Below, piece after piece: positions 8,089-16,446 of a stretch of DNA of 43,031 nucleotides (its first letter is position 1; each line of letters starts with the position of its first letter). Both the position numbers and the translations under genes were made by a program. The stretch is from Ruminiclostridium sp. (lineage in GTDB: Bacteria > Bacillota > Clostridia > Oscillospirales > Oscillospiraceae). Below the pieces are notes generated by a model, which was not told the origin of the DNA, ran no database searches, and saw only the letters and a program-made list of their open reading frames with translations. The stretch covers positions 1-43,031 of the forward strand of contig JAFSFC010000010.1 in the NCBI GenBank assembly GCA_017435425.1. The letters are read 5' to 3'.

Positions 8089-8577
8089 ATGAGTGTTTCC
8101 TTAAAAAAGCAGTTTGAGGTTCGGTTAACCAATGTTCAGAGCGTTGTTTGTGGTCAGGATTATGATCATAATGGCCGCAGACAGCTGGTATACTGCCCTG
8201 AGGGTGAAATCATTGGTCCTGATTTTCATGGACACATCATGCCCGCTGGTATCGATCATCAGATCATTCGTCCCGATGGCACCTGCGAAGCAAGCATTGC
8301 TTATGGTTTCAAGCTGGATGATGGTCGTTCTATTTACATTCGAGCCGAGGGCATGAGACGCGTTCCCCCCGAGCTTGCTGAAACCGTTAAGTCTGGTGGA
8401 CCCGTGGATCCTAAGCTGTTCTATTTTGTTACCGTTCCTAAATTTGAAGTATATGACGAATCCCTGCGCTGGATGACGGAAAAGGTTTTCATCTGCGACG
8501 GAACTCGTTTACCTGATTCCGTCTTATTGACTTACTACTCCGTAGAACAAGTCAATGACCATCCTGCCTTAGGGTAA
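8089..8577 (+). CDS. DUF3237 family protein
   Basis: The product has 162 residues from the ATG following AAAGGA. An upstream in-frame ATG would lie before the operator and has no ribosome site. The sequence resembles DUF3237, a family of small, mostly beta-strand proteins of about 150 residues without an established reaction. The middle part (GPDFHGHIMPAGIDHQIIRPDG) is the typical conserved stretch of the family and is rich in His and Asp. There is no signal peptide or membrane segment, so it should be cytoplasmic. It is first in an operon with the flavin reductase (17-base gap), which suggests that it acts on the same substrate, for example by isomerising or binding it. That role is inference. 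Confidence 0.75.
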   Translation: MSVSLKKQFEVRLTNVQSVVCGQDYDHNGRRQLVYCPEGEIIGPDFHGHIMPAGIDHQIIRPDGTCEASIAYGFKLDDGRSIYIRAEGMRRVPPELAETVKSGGPVDPKLFYFVTVPKFEVYDESLRWMTEKVFICDGTRLPDSVLLTYYSVEQVNDHPALG

Positions 8578-8594
8578 AAGGAAGTGCTTCCACT

Positions 8595-10574
8595 TTGAGT
8601 CAAAAGTATAATTATCTCTTCACACCACTAAAAATCGGTAGTGTCACTGTAAAAAATCGATTTTGTGCCGGCCCTTTAACCCTTCCTTCCGTTTTTGGAC
8701 CTTTCGGAGAATTCAGTCCTAACGGGATTGAGTATTTTGAAGCACGCGCCAGAGGCGGATTTGGTCTGATTTTTACCGGAGCAATGCATCCGGATGTACA
8801 TGTTGATCCCATCCATCCCTACGACAGCAAGCAGCCACTAAAATCTCCTGCTGCATTCAAACGTTCTGCAATAGAGCTTCTGGAAAGAACTGAGGCATAT
8901 GGATGCAAGATTTTTCCTCAAGTATCTATGGGATATGGCAGAAATTCCATTGGATGTTTTGCTCCATCTGAAATCCCGTATTATTATGACCCTAGCCGTA
9001 AGGCTCCCGCTTTAACAAAAAGTCAAATTAAAATCAAGATCCACCAGATGGTTTCCACAGCGTCTCTGCTAAAGCAGTGTGGTTTCCCCGGTATGGAAGT
9101 TCATGCCATGCATTGGGGATATCTCATTGATCAATTTGCCATGTCCTTTATGAATTCCAGAAATGATGAATACGGCGGAGAACTAGAAAATCGACTCCGT
9201 GTATCTAGAGAAATCATAGAAGGAATCAAACAGGAATGCGGACAGGACTTTGCTGTTTCTATGCGTTTGGCACTGAAATCTTACATCAAGGATTATAATA
9301 CGCCTTCCCTTTCCGGCCAGGAAGAAGCTGGACGGACCCTTGCAGAAGGCCTCGCTATTGCAAAAAGACTGGAAGAGTACGGCTATGACTGTCTGAGTGT
9401 AGACTTCGGCCAATATGACTCTTTCTATTATGCCGCCCCTCCCTGTTACATGGAAAAAGGTCGCATACTTACATTAGCAGAAAAGGCTAAGAAGGTCGTC
9501 AATATTCCTATCCTGTGCGGAGGCCGTATGAATGACCCTGATTTGGCTTCTGATGCTGTTTCCAGCGGAAAGATCGACGCTATCGTCCTCGCACGCCCCT
9601 CTTTAGCTGACCCTGATTACCCAATAAAGGTACAAACAGGCTGCCCCGAAGAAATTCGCCCCTGTATTGCCTGTAATCAAGGCTGTATCGGTGCCCTCAA
9701 GCAGGGCAAGCGGGCAGGATGTGCAGTAAACGCCCAGGCTGCACGAGAGGGTACGTTTGGATTGACCCCAGCACTAAAAAAGAAGAGTATTTTAATTATC
9801 GGGGGTGGTGTTGCCGGAATGGAAGCTGCAAGAGTTTCTGCCCTGCGCGGTCATTCTGTTTCCTTGTGGGAGAAATCCGATGTTTTGGGCGGCAGTTTAC
9901 GTCCTGCTGGCGCTCATGAATTTAAGCAGGAGATGAACGACCTAAATAACTGGTATATCAGACAGTTAAAGAAATTAGAGGTCACCGTTCATCTCCAGAA
10001 GAATGCCTCTTCCAAGGATATTCTGGAAGCCAAGCCCGATACCGTTATTATGGCAGTTGGTGCCGAGCCTACCCTTCCCCCTATTCCCGGTATCGACCAT
10101 TCCAACGTGTTTGACTGTGTAACTGCTCTCTCTGGAAACAGTATTCCCGGCCAAACTGTTGTTGTCATCGGCGGCGGACTGGTAGGATGTGAAATTGCAC
10201 TTGGCCTTGCTCAAGAAGGAAAACAGGTCACAATTATCGAATTCCTGCCAGATATTCTCTCTGGTAGCGGTTTTGTGCCCGAACAAAACGAACAGATGAT
10301 GCGTGACCTACTGAATGATTTGGATGTGAGGCTAAAGACCGGATATCGAGTGAAGGAAATTTTTGATCAGGCAGTTGTCTGCAGCAAAGATTCTCTGGAT
10401 ATCCAGATACCAGCAGAAAGTGTGATCATCGCTGCTGGTTTTCATCCCAGGAACTCTATGTCTGCTGAAATTATCGAACACGGTATCCCTGTCTATGAAA
10501 TTGGAGATGGAAAAAGAGTCAGCAATGTCATGACTGCAATCAGCGATGCATACACTGTAGCAAGATCAATTTGA
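8595..10574 (+). CDS. Old-yellow-enzyme family NADH:flavin oxidoreductase (dienoyl-CoA reductase/BaiCD-like)
   Basis: This 659-residue enzyme uses a TTG start preceded by AGGAAG. The N-terminal half (about 1-370) is an FMN-binding TIM barrel of the old-yellow-enzyme type. Its active-site histidines lie in HAMHWGYLIDQF (H170 and H173), followed by NSRNDEYGGELENR. Four cysteines in CIACNQGC and the later GCAVN hold a [4Fe-4S] cluster. The C-terminal half has two Rossmann glycine motifs (IIGGGVAGMEAA for FAD, VIGGGLVGCEIA for NADH). The architecture matches 2,4-dienoyl-CoA reductase, enoate reductase and BaiCD, which pass electrons from NADH through FAD and Fe-S to FMN to reduce or form an activated C=C bond. 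The spacing HxxHWGY differs from the commoner HxxHGY and resembles the BaiCD branch. The substrate is unknown. The gene is the last of its operon, before a strong terminator. Confidence 0.9.
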   Translation: MSQKYNYLFTPLKIGSVTVKNRFCAGPLTLPSVFGPFGEFSPNGIEYFEARARGGFGLIFTGAMHPDVHVDPIHPYDSKQPLKSPAAFKRSAIELLERTEAYGCKIFPQVSMGYGRNSIGCFAPSEIPYYYDPSRKAPALTKSQIKIKIHQMVSTASLLKQCGFPGMEVHAMHWGYLIDQFAMSFMNSRNDEYGGELENRLRVSREIIEGIKQECGQDFAVSMRLALKSYIKDYNTPSLSGQEEAGRTLAEGLAIAKRLEEYGYDCLSVDFGQYDSFYYAAPPCYMEKGRILTLAEKAKKVVNIPILCGGRMNDPDLASDAVSSGKIDAIVLARPSLADPDYPIKVQTGCPEEIRPCIACNQGCIGALKQGKRAGCAVNAQAAREGTFGLTPALKKKSILIIGGGVAGMEAARVSALRGHSVSLWEKSDVLGGSLRPAGAHEFKQEMNDLNNWYIRQLKKLEVTVHLQKNASSKDILEAKPDTVIMAVGAEPTLPPIPGIDHSNVFDCVTALSGNSIPGQTVVVIGGGLVGCEIALGLAQEGKQVTIIEFLPDILSGSGFVPEQNEQMMRDLLNDLDVRLKTGYRVKEIFDQAVVCSKDSLDIQIPAESVIIAAGFHPRNSMSAEIIEHGIPVYEIGDGKRVSNVMTAISDAYTVARSI

Positions 10575-10616
10575 TACATACGGTTCAGTAAACCCTATTC
10601 CTCCCATATCCACATG

Positions 10617-10662
10617 GTCCCCTGGCGCAGGAAATCGTTCTCCTGCGCCAGGGGACTTTTTC
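10617..10662 (+). terminator. Strong terminator after the flavin reductase gene
   Basis: GTCCCCTGGCGCAGGA at 10617-10632 pairs perfectly with the reverse complement at 10641-10656, giving a 16-bp stem followed by TTTTT. It ends the DUF3237-reductase transcript. Confidence 0.92.
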
Positions 10663-10719
10663 ATATCAAACAAATGATTTGAGGAAATTTCACACGCCAA
10701 ACAATCGAAAGGATGTAGA

Positions 10720-10748
10720 TTGACTTTGCTGGAAAACTATAATAATAT
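10720..10748 (+). promoter_or_regulatory. Sigma-A promoter of the PucR-like regulator
   Basis: TTGACT at 10720-10725 and TAATAT at 10743-10748 are separated by 17 bases, about 40 bases before the start codon. No terminator is visible between this regulator and the first GRE gene, so the promoter may drive both. Confidence 0.65.
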
Positions 10749-10787
10749 TAATTATAAGATAAAACTGGAGGGGAGGGAACGCGGAAT

Positions 10788-11993
10788 ATGAACTGCCGAG
10801 ATATCCTGACACTTCAATATGCAAACCAGTTTCGTTTACGTGCCGGAGACAAGGGTCTTGGAAACGAAATCAGTTGGGTACACTTTCTCGAGTCTGTCGA
10901 ATATATTGACTGGCTCAGAGGCAGTGAACTCATTATCACAACGGGACTATGCACGGGGTCTAATCCAGAAGCACTATGTAAAATGGCTGAAAAGCTAATG
11001 GAGAAAGGAGCCTCTGGTTTTGTTGTTACCCTCAATAAGGACCTCCCCGAGATTCCCGAAAAACTCATTGCATATTGTAACAGTATGGATTTTCCCCTGT
11101 ACGAAGCTCCTTATAGCACACGAATCGTAGATGTCAGCAAGAGTATCTGCACCTCCATTGTTCACCAGCAAAAGCGCTCGGACGAGCGGGAAAGCCTGTT
11201 ATTGGAACTCATCCACGGCGTTAGATTGTCTGATAAACGTCTCCAAAAACTAAATGCAATTGGCTTTACCTCAGATAAAACATGGCGGCTCATCTGTATT
11301 CAGATTCATTTCCAAGAAAAAGGCCAGAAAATCACGGAACCAGATACTCCTTTTTATCATGAAAAATTATCTGATGATTACGTGATTCGAGTCAAAAAAT
11401 TCATCCAAAGATTTCTCCAGCGAAAAGGTCGTACTGAAATTCTCTTCACAGAGGAAGAAAACATCTTCTGGCTGACAGAGGAACTACCCGATTCAAATCT
11501 TTCCGACTACTTGAATGATGCCCTATATAACGTTAAAGTCAGTTATCCCGGCATTGCAATCCATGCGGGCGTCAGTGGTACATTTTCAGACGTGAAAAAT
11601 CTTCGCACTGCAGTGAACCACGCCATCGACACTCTAAGAATGAGCAATCAGAAACACGAAAAAATATCCGTGTGCTATTATGATGATATGTTGGAGTTCC
11701 GACTGTTTCGCAGTGTCTCCTCTTCTAAAACATTGGAAGAAATGTCGTCGCGTATGCTCAAAGAACTTCTACTTCCGGAAAATTCCGAACTTTTAACAAC
11801 TCTGACGGTATATCTGGATTGTGACTGCAGCGCCAAACGGACTGCAGAAGCTATGTTCCTACACAGCAATACTCTCCACTACCGTATTCATAAAATTGAA
11901 AATATCCTGCATCGCAGTCTGAAGAAAAATGAAGATCTATTTAGTGTAATGCTTGCGGTACGAATGTACAACTATCTTCAGAATCAATCATAA
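10788..11993 (+). CDS. PucR-family transcriptional regulator
   Basis: The product has 401 residues and starts after a GGAGG-type site. The N-terminal ~120 residues match the PucR sensory domain (EISWVHFLESVEYIDWLRGSELIITTG). A middle region of the GGDEF-like/CdaR type follows. The C-terminal ~65 residues form the HTH_30 domain (CSAKRTAEAMFLHSNTLHYRIHKIENI). PucR/CdaR proteins are usually activators of a neighbouring catabolic operon that respond to a pathway metabolite. Only 64 bases without a terminator separate this gene from the first split GRE gene, so it most likely controls the GRE locus and may be cotranscribed with it. The ligand is not predictable. Confidence 0.88.
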   Translation: MNCRDILTLQYANQFRLRAGDKGLGNEISWVHFLESVEYIDWLRGSELIITTGLCTGSNPEALCKMAEKLMEKGASGFVVTLNKDLPEIPEKLIAYCNSMDFPLYEAPYSTRIVDVSKSICTSIVHQQKRSDERESLLLELIHGVRLSDKRLQKLNAIGFTSDKTWRLICIQIHFQEKGQKITEPDTPFYHEKLSDDYVIRVKKFIQRFLQRKGRTEILFTEEENIFWLTEELPDSNLSDYLNDALYNVKVSYPGIAIHAGVSGTFSDVKNLRTAVNHAIDTLRMSNQKHEKISVCYYDDMLEFRLFRSVSSSKTLEEMSSRMLKELLLPENSELLTTLTVYLDCDCSAKRTAEAMFLHSNTLHYRIHKIENILHRSLKKNEDLFSVMLAVRMYNYLQNQS

Positions 11994-12057
11994 CTCCTTG
12001 ATTGACTCTCAATAATCAGAACCTACATTCCTTGAATTGAAAGGGGCACCATAATAA

Positions 12058-14313
12058 ATGTCTTCTAGCATGATGGGTACCACGGCTTTGGGCCAGAACT
12101 TACGAGCTGGCACAATTGCCAAATTAGGAAGTACAAAACGAATTCAAGAACTGAACGGTATGCTTCACGGCAACCGGCCAAATATTGATATTACCCGCGC
12201 AAGGGTATACACTCAGGTTTATCGGGAAACTGAAGGTATGCCCAACATTACTCGGCGTTACCGTGCTGCCGCTGCAGTCTACCGGGCAATGAGTGATACA
12301 ATCTACGACCACGAGCAGTTGGTCGGTTGGCCCACGAAGCGAATTCGTGGAGCAAGTTTTGCCATCGAAATGCATGCTCATTGGATGGCAGAAGATCTTC
12401 CCGAGGTACGCAACCGCGTGTACGCACCGTTTGAAATAACTGATGAAGATTACGAAGAACTGGAAACAGACCTAATCCCTTACTGGAAAAATAAAACCAT
12501 GGCCGTACAGTGGGGCTATCACGTCAGCAATTATGAATGGAACCGTGCACAATTCGGTGGTATCTCTGATGTCTCCAATTATCTTTGCACCAATGGTTCT
12601 CATTTCATTCCCCGCTGGACTGACCTGCTTGAACATGGCTTCGTAAAGTATTACGAAGAAGCCAAATCTCTATTGGCTGCTTTGGATCCTAACGATCCTG
12701 CTTCCATCGACAAGCGCATTTTTTACAACGGTATTATTGAAGTTTTGGAAGGAATCCGCAACTGGGGAGAGCGTCTCTCCGCCTCCTGCAGCCGTAAGGC
12801 AGCCGTCGAAAAAGATTCTGTCCGCAAGCAGGAACTGGAAAACATGGCTGATATGATGAAACGAGTTCCTTGGGGACCTGCTACCTCCTTCTATGATGCC
12901 ATGGAAACCGTGTGGGCAGCCTGTTTCTTCCTGTTTGTGGAAGGCGCAGGACCCTCTGTCACATGGGGCCGCATGGATCAGTACCTGTATCCATACTATA
13001 AAGCAGATATTGAAAAGGGTATCTTAACCCCTGAAGGTGCTCTGGAACTCATTGAAGAGTTATATATCCGAGTCAATACCAACGAATGGTTCCAGTCTTC
13101 TCAAATGGCGTATATTTTTGGCGGCTACTATCGCTATCCTCATAACGATGTCGGCGGTTTGGATGAAAACGGCCAGGATGCAACCAATGAACTGTCCTAC
13201 CTTTTCCTGCGCGCTATGCGCTATGTTCGTACTACAGCCCCTAACCTGTCTGTGCTGATCCATCAGAAAACACCGGATTCTCTGTTACGCGAAGCCTGTG
13301 AACTTGCAGCAGAAGGCATGGGACACCCTTCCTTCTTCAATGTAGAGGGTCTATATGCCATGCTGAAGCACCGTGCTGCTGGGCCTGATGGATATTCCAA
13401 TTATACTCGGAAGGAAATAATGAAGTTTGGTTCTCCTATTGGCTGTGTTGAACCAGGTGTTGAGGGCAAACAGTACGGCCATACGGATGCCGGTATCATC
13501 AACGTTGCTGGCGCCGCCCTTATGGCTGTAACAAATGGTGTCATGCCAATCGAATCCGACAATATCTTTTCCGGTAAAGTAATTACTTTTGAATCCGGAG
13601 TGCCTAACTCATTCAAAACGTTTGAACAATTCTATGATGCTGTAAAATCTCAGATCAAGTATGCTGTAGAAGAGTGTCATTCTAACCTGATCATCTGCGA
13701 AAAATTACTTGCCGAGCAGTTTAACCTTCCCACATTTACCATTTTGCTGGATGGAGCACTAGAAAAAGCCGTCGATGCAACAGCCGGAAGTGCCAAAGTA
13801 AATATCGGCCCTACAATTCAGATGGTTGGTTTTGCTACCATGGCAGATTCCGTGGCCGCAGTCAAAAAGGTTGTTTTTGATGATCAAGAAGCATCCCTAC
13901 AGGATGTCTGTGATGCCTGTATGAATAACTTCAAAGGATATGAAGTGCTTCGTGCAAAACTAATTGCTGCTCCCAAATTTGGAAACGATGATGACTATGT
14001 TGATACCATCGCTTCCGACCTTTGGAACTGGTTCTCCAAATGCGTTACAAAACTCAAAATGTACCGCGGAAACTACTGTGACGCCGCCATTCAAATGGTT
14101 GCAAACGTAGGATACGGCTCCCTGCTTGGTGCGACACCAGACGGTCGACTGTCTGGCATGCCCGTCTCTGACACTATGTCCGCAAGTCCCAACGCAGATC
14201 GCAGCGGACCCGCCGCTGCAGCACGCAGCTACAGCAAACTGGACTATGGTGCCTATGCAAATGGTACTATGCTGAATATGTGGATCACCCAGAGCGAAAT
14301 GGTAACCGTTTGA
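12058..14313 (+). CDS. Glycyl radical enzyme large subunit, copy A, lacking the glycyl-radical domain
   Basis: This 751-residue protein matches the PFL-like ten-strand barrel of glycyl radical enzymes. The active-site loop is intact at GSPIGCVEPGVEG, with thiyl-forming C463 and E465. The C-x-E pattern occurs in GREs that eliminate water or another leaving group, or that decarboxylate, rather than in pyruvate formate-lyase (CC). The protein ends at NGTMLNMWITQSEMVTV, exactly where a normal GRE would continue into the C-terminal glycyl loop. RVAGY is absent, so it cannot hold the stable radical itself. That domain is encoded 33 bases downstream in the same frame, behind two in-frame stops (TGA, TAA) and a new ribosome site. 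It is roughly 85% identical by eye to copy B, but its codons are more AT-rich and less biased. The specific reaction is unknown. Confidence 0.92.
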   Translation: MSSSMMGTTALGQNLRAGTIAKLGSTKRIQELNGMLHGNRPNIDITRARVYTQVYRETEGMPNITRRYRAAAAVYRAMSDTIYDHEQLVGWPTKRIRGASFAIEMHAHWMAEDLPEVRNRVYAPFEITDEDYEELETDLIPYWKNKTMAVQWGYHVSNYEWNRAQFGGISDVSNYLCTNGSHFIPRWTDLLEHGFVKYYEEAKSLLAALDPNDPASIDKRIFYNGIIEVLEGIRNWGERLSASCSRKAAVEKDSVRKQELENMADMMKRVPWGPATSFYDAMETVWAACFFLFVEGAGPSVTWGRMDQYLYPYYKADIEKGILTPEGALELIEELYIRVNTNEWFQSSQMAYIFGGYYRYPHNDVGGLDENGQDATNELSYLFLRAMRYVRTTAPNLSVLIHQKTPDSLLREACELAAEGMGHPSFFNVEGLYAMLKHRAAGPDGYSNYTRKEIMKFGSPIGCVEPGVEGKQYGHTDAGIINVAGAALMAVTNGVMPIESDNIFSGKVITFESGVPNSFKTFEQFYDAVKSQIKYAVEECHSNLIICEKLLAEQFNLPTFTILLDGALEKAVDATAGSAKVNIGPTIQMVGFATMADSVAAVKKVVFDDQEASLQDVCDACMNNFKGYEVLRAKLIAAPKFGNDDDYVDTIASDLWNWFSKCVTKLKMYRGNYCDAAIQMVANVGYGSLLGATPDGRLSGMPVSDTMSASPNADRSGPAAAARSYSKLDYGAYANGTMLNMWITQSEMVTV

Positions 14314-14346
14314 TCTTTTGATTTATGTCTCAGAAAGGAGTAAACT

Positions 14347-14652
14347 ATGGCTGATATAATTACAATTCGTGACATCCCTCTCAATTGCCCTGATGCTACC
14401 TATGTTCAGCCCGAGTATAAGGAAGCTGGCATGAATAACTTCACAAACTTAGTCCGTACTATGCTGAATGACTATGGTGTATACCACGTTCAGTTCAATA
14501 CGATCAGCAAGGATACCCTGATTGACGCAAAAGCTCATCCGGAAAAGTATCCCACTTTGATTGTGCGTGTCGCTGGCTACAGCGTTTATTGGACTGACCT
14601 GGCCGAGCGCGTTCAGGACGATATTATCAGCCGTACGGAACATGTTTTCTGA
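14347..14652 (+). CDS. Stand-alone glycyl-radical subunit, copy A
   Basis: This 101-residue protein corresponds to the C-terminal glycyl-radical domain of GREs. It has the VYHVQFNTIS and HPEKYP segments, then IVRVAGYSVYWTDL with radical-bearing G77, and the terminal DDIISRTEH. It starts at its own ATG after AGAAAGGAG. The first ~25 residues (IRDIPLNCPDATYVQPEY) do not correspond to the usual GRE linker and may dock the domain to the large subunit. The closest known concept is the E. coli GrcA (YfiD) spare part for damaged pyruvate formate-lyase. Here, however, the partner lacks the domain altogether, so the small protein should be obligatory. It would be activated by the radical-SAM enzyme at 19138 and would then form the thiyl radical on C463 of the large subunit. 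Confidence 0.92.
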   Translation: MADIITIRDIPLNCPDATYVQPEYKEAGMNNFTNLVRTMLNDYGVYHVQFNTISKDTLIDAKAHPEKYPTLIVRVAGYSVYWTDLAERVQDDIISRTEHVF

Positions 14653-14692
14653 CCCCATTCCTATTCTATATTCTTAAATACCGTTTTAGCTC

Positions 14693-14732
14693 AAAGGAGT
14701 CATTCTTTTCCAGAATGACTCCTTTTCCTTTT
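14693..14732 (+). terminator. Terminator after split GRE unit A
   Basis: AAAGGAGTCATTCT at 14693-14706 pairs with AGAATGACTCCTTT at 14712-14725, followed by a T-rich tract. It separates unit A from the flavodoxin/GRE-B transcript. Confidence 0.88.
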
Positions 14733-15189
14733 ATTCCCCCAAAACAATCTGCCTATATTCGCTCTATGCCATATCCTCTAAGACCACAAAAAAAGACATT
14801 CTACGTTGTGTGCGAATCATAAAAGGTCTTATTCGGTTTCGTGTTGAATATAATTGACCTGATGAATCCGCAAACAAAAAATTGCCTACCATTTTGTTTC
14901 TGTATAACAACGGAATGAATAGACGACCCTGTTTCTCACGAAAAAAACAACCAAAAAGTTCAGAATCCGTCTATTTTCCTAATTAATTTGATCAAATAAC
15001 ACTTATCATCTTGATACATAGGAAAAAATACTCAAAACAGCGAAAATGGCAAAAACACTTTAAGTTTTCTTATTTTTTTGTGCTGTTTGACAGTCTGATA
15101 CACGCATGATAGACTTCAGTCATAAGATATCCAGTGTCTCAGAAACAAATACATTCTACGAAGTATCTCGCAAAATGAGGTGAGCTAAA
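14733..15189 (+). promoter_or_regulatory. AT-rich regulatory region before the flavodoxin/GRE-B unit
   Basis: No gene is seen in this ~450-base region. A promoter is predicted from TTGACA at 15087-15092 and TAGACT at 15110-15115 (17-base spacer), about 75 bases before the flavodoxin start. The ten-base word ACATTCTACG occurs twice, at 14796-14805 and 15151-15160, the second copy inside the leader. These could be regulator sites (for PucR or GntR), but two copies of a 10-mer are weak evidence. The length of the region suggests regulated expression of the second GRE unit. Confidence 0.5.
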
Positions 15190-15711
15190 TTGAAACGAGT
15201 AGTTGTGTACGAATCTCAGACAGGATCTACAAAGCAATATGCAGAATGGATTGCACGCCAAATAGACGCTCAATTGATTGCTTTGAACGAGTGTACAGCT
15301 TCCATATTGCAGCAAGCTGATTTGATTGTCTTTGGTGGCAGTGTTCATGGCGGCAGCATCAATGGAAAACGCAAGTTCTCCAAGATTGCAAAGAAAGCAA
15401 CCGCCAACAATTTGATTTACTTCGGTGTTGGAATTCGTCCCTCAACCCCCAGAACTCTCGAATTGATTAGAAACAGTAACTTTGATTCTAATTCGAATGT
15501 TCCCCTTTTTTACTTCCGAGGAAAATTCGATCCTGATGCCCTCAATCAAAGTGATAAAACTATGATCCGAATCTATCAATCTATGCTAAAGCGCCGCAGA
15601 GATATTCACCAGGAAGATGTTGAGCTTCTGGATACCATGCGTTATCCCTGCGACTTTATATCAGAGGAGCAAATCGATCCTTTGGTTCAAGAAATCAGAA
15701 ACCGCATCTAA
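15190..15711 (+). CDS. Flavodoxin-domain protein
   Basis: The product has 173 residues from a TTG start behind GAGGTGAG. The N-terminus VVVYESQTGSTKQYAEWIA is the FMN phosphate-binding loop of flavodoxin-like folds. The GGSVHGGSINGKRKFSK stretch resembles the HemG-like or 'flavodoxin domain' branch and not classical long-chain flavodoxins. The protein is cytoplasmic. In E. coli, reduced flavodoxin supplies the electron that lets a radical-SAM activase cleave SAM and activate pyruvate formate-lyase. A flavodoxin-like gene inside a GRE/activase locus could do the same job here; this is inferred from context. An alternative is general electron transfer to the flavin reductase upstream. It is probably the first gene of the unit running through DUF1097 and GRE copy B. 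Confidence 0.8.
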   Translation: MKRVVVYESQTGSTKQYAEWIARQIDAQLIALNECTASILQQADLIVFGGSVHGGSINGKRKFSKIAKKATANNLIYFGVGIRPSTPRTLELIRNSNFDSNSNVPLFYFRGKFDPDALNQSDKTMIRIYQSMLKRRRDIHQEDVELLDTMRYPCDFISEEQIDPLVQEIRNRI

Positions 15712-15788
15712 CTCTTAGGTGACAACAAGGAATGGGCCCTCCTTGTTATCATAAGCAACAAGAAATCAAGAATGAAAGTGAGGTTACT

Positions 15789-16391
15789 ATGAATAAGAGA
15801 GGTTTGGTAAACTGGTCCATCTGGATCGGTGTTGTCTCTGGCATATACTGTGCCATCTATCTTTTAACAATCGGCGATCTAACGAGCACCCGCTTCCTTC
15901 CTGGGTACCAAATTGTTTACGCGACCTTCACGGCACTGCCCATCTACTTTACTGCAGGCGCTAAACGAGAAGAATTCTTCCAGTACATTGGTAGTTACCT
16001 GGTCGGCGTCGTATGGGCAATGATCTACCTGGTTCTGATGGATCGTCTGGCTCTAACCGGCATACCCGCCTGGGCCAATATCGCAATCATTGTGGCCATC
16101 GTGTGTATTGTGGAATGTGCTATTCATTTCTGTCTCCCCGCATCTCTTCCCTTCAACAAAGTCCCTGCCCACTTCGGTGCTATCTCCAACTGCTTCTGGT
16201 GCTCCAACATGACCATCGCCATTCTGGGTACCGCAGGTGCATCCTCTGTTGGTGGTTTCTACAACTTTACTGCTTTCCCCATCCTCGCACTTACCCTGTG
16301 CACTGGCACTCTGCTTGGCCTGATCTGCAATGAAGGTCTGAACTTCATCGATGCAGAAACCGGAAAGTGGAAACTGCCTGGCAAAAAGTAA
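15789..16391 (+). CDS. DUF1097 family inner-membrane protein
   Basis: The product has 200 residues from the ATG after a GTGAGG site. A longer reading frame begins 19 codons earlier but lacks a ribosome site. Five or six hydrophobic helices are visible, beginning with WSIWIGVVSGIYCAIYLLTI and including IAIIVAIVCIVECAIHF. The sequence fits DUF1097, a family of small membrane proteins of unknown function that includes E. coli YcdZ. Its place between the flavodoxin and GRE copy B suggests a role in moving a substrate or product across the membrane, but no transport motif proves this. Codon usage is GC-richer than in the flavodoxin and similar to GRE copy B. Confidence 0.7.
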   Translation: MNKRGLVNWSIWIGVVSGIYCAIYLLTIGDLTSTRFLPGYQIVYATFTALPIYFTAGAKREEFFQYIGSYLVGVVWAMIYLVLMDRLALTGIPAWANIAIIVAIVCIVECAIHFCLPASLPFNKVPAHFGAISNCFWCSNMTIAILGTAGASSVGGFYNFTAFPILALTLCTGTLLGLICNEGLNFIDAETGKWKLPGKK

Positions 16392-16446
16392 TTTCCTCTT
16401 TTCCTCCCTTTTCACCCTTTAAGTTTTCATCAGAAAGGAGTACACT

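Noticed and set aside
12000..12057. Separate promoter for GRE copy A
   Set aside because: TTGACT at 12002-12007 is present but no acceptable -10 element is found at the right distance.
12058..14652. GRE copy A as a single gene broken by a sequencing error or nonsense mutation
   Set aside because: The gap holds two in-frame stops, a ribosome site and a new start, and copy B is broken at the same point with a different frame relation.
14347..14652. The small glycyl protein as a GrcA/YfiD-type repair part
   Set aside because: A repair part requires a partner that normally has its own glycyl domain; here both large subunits lack it and each has its own linked small gene.
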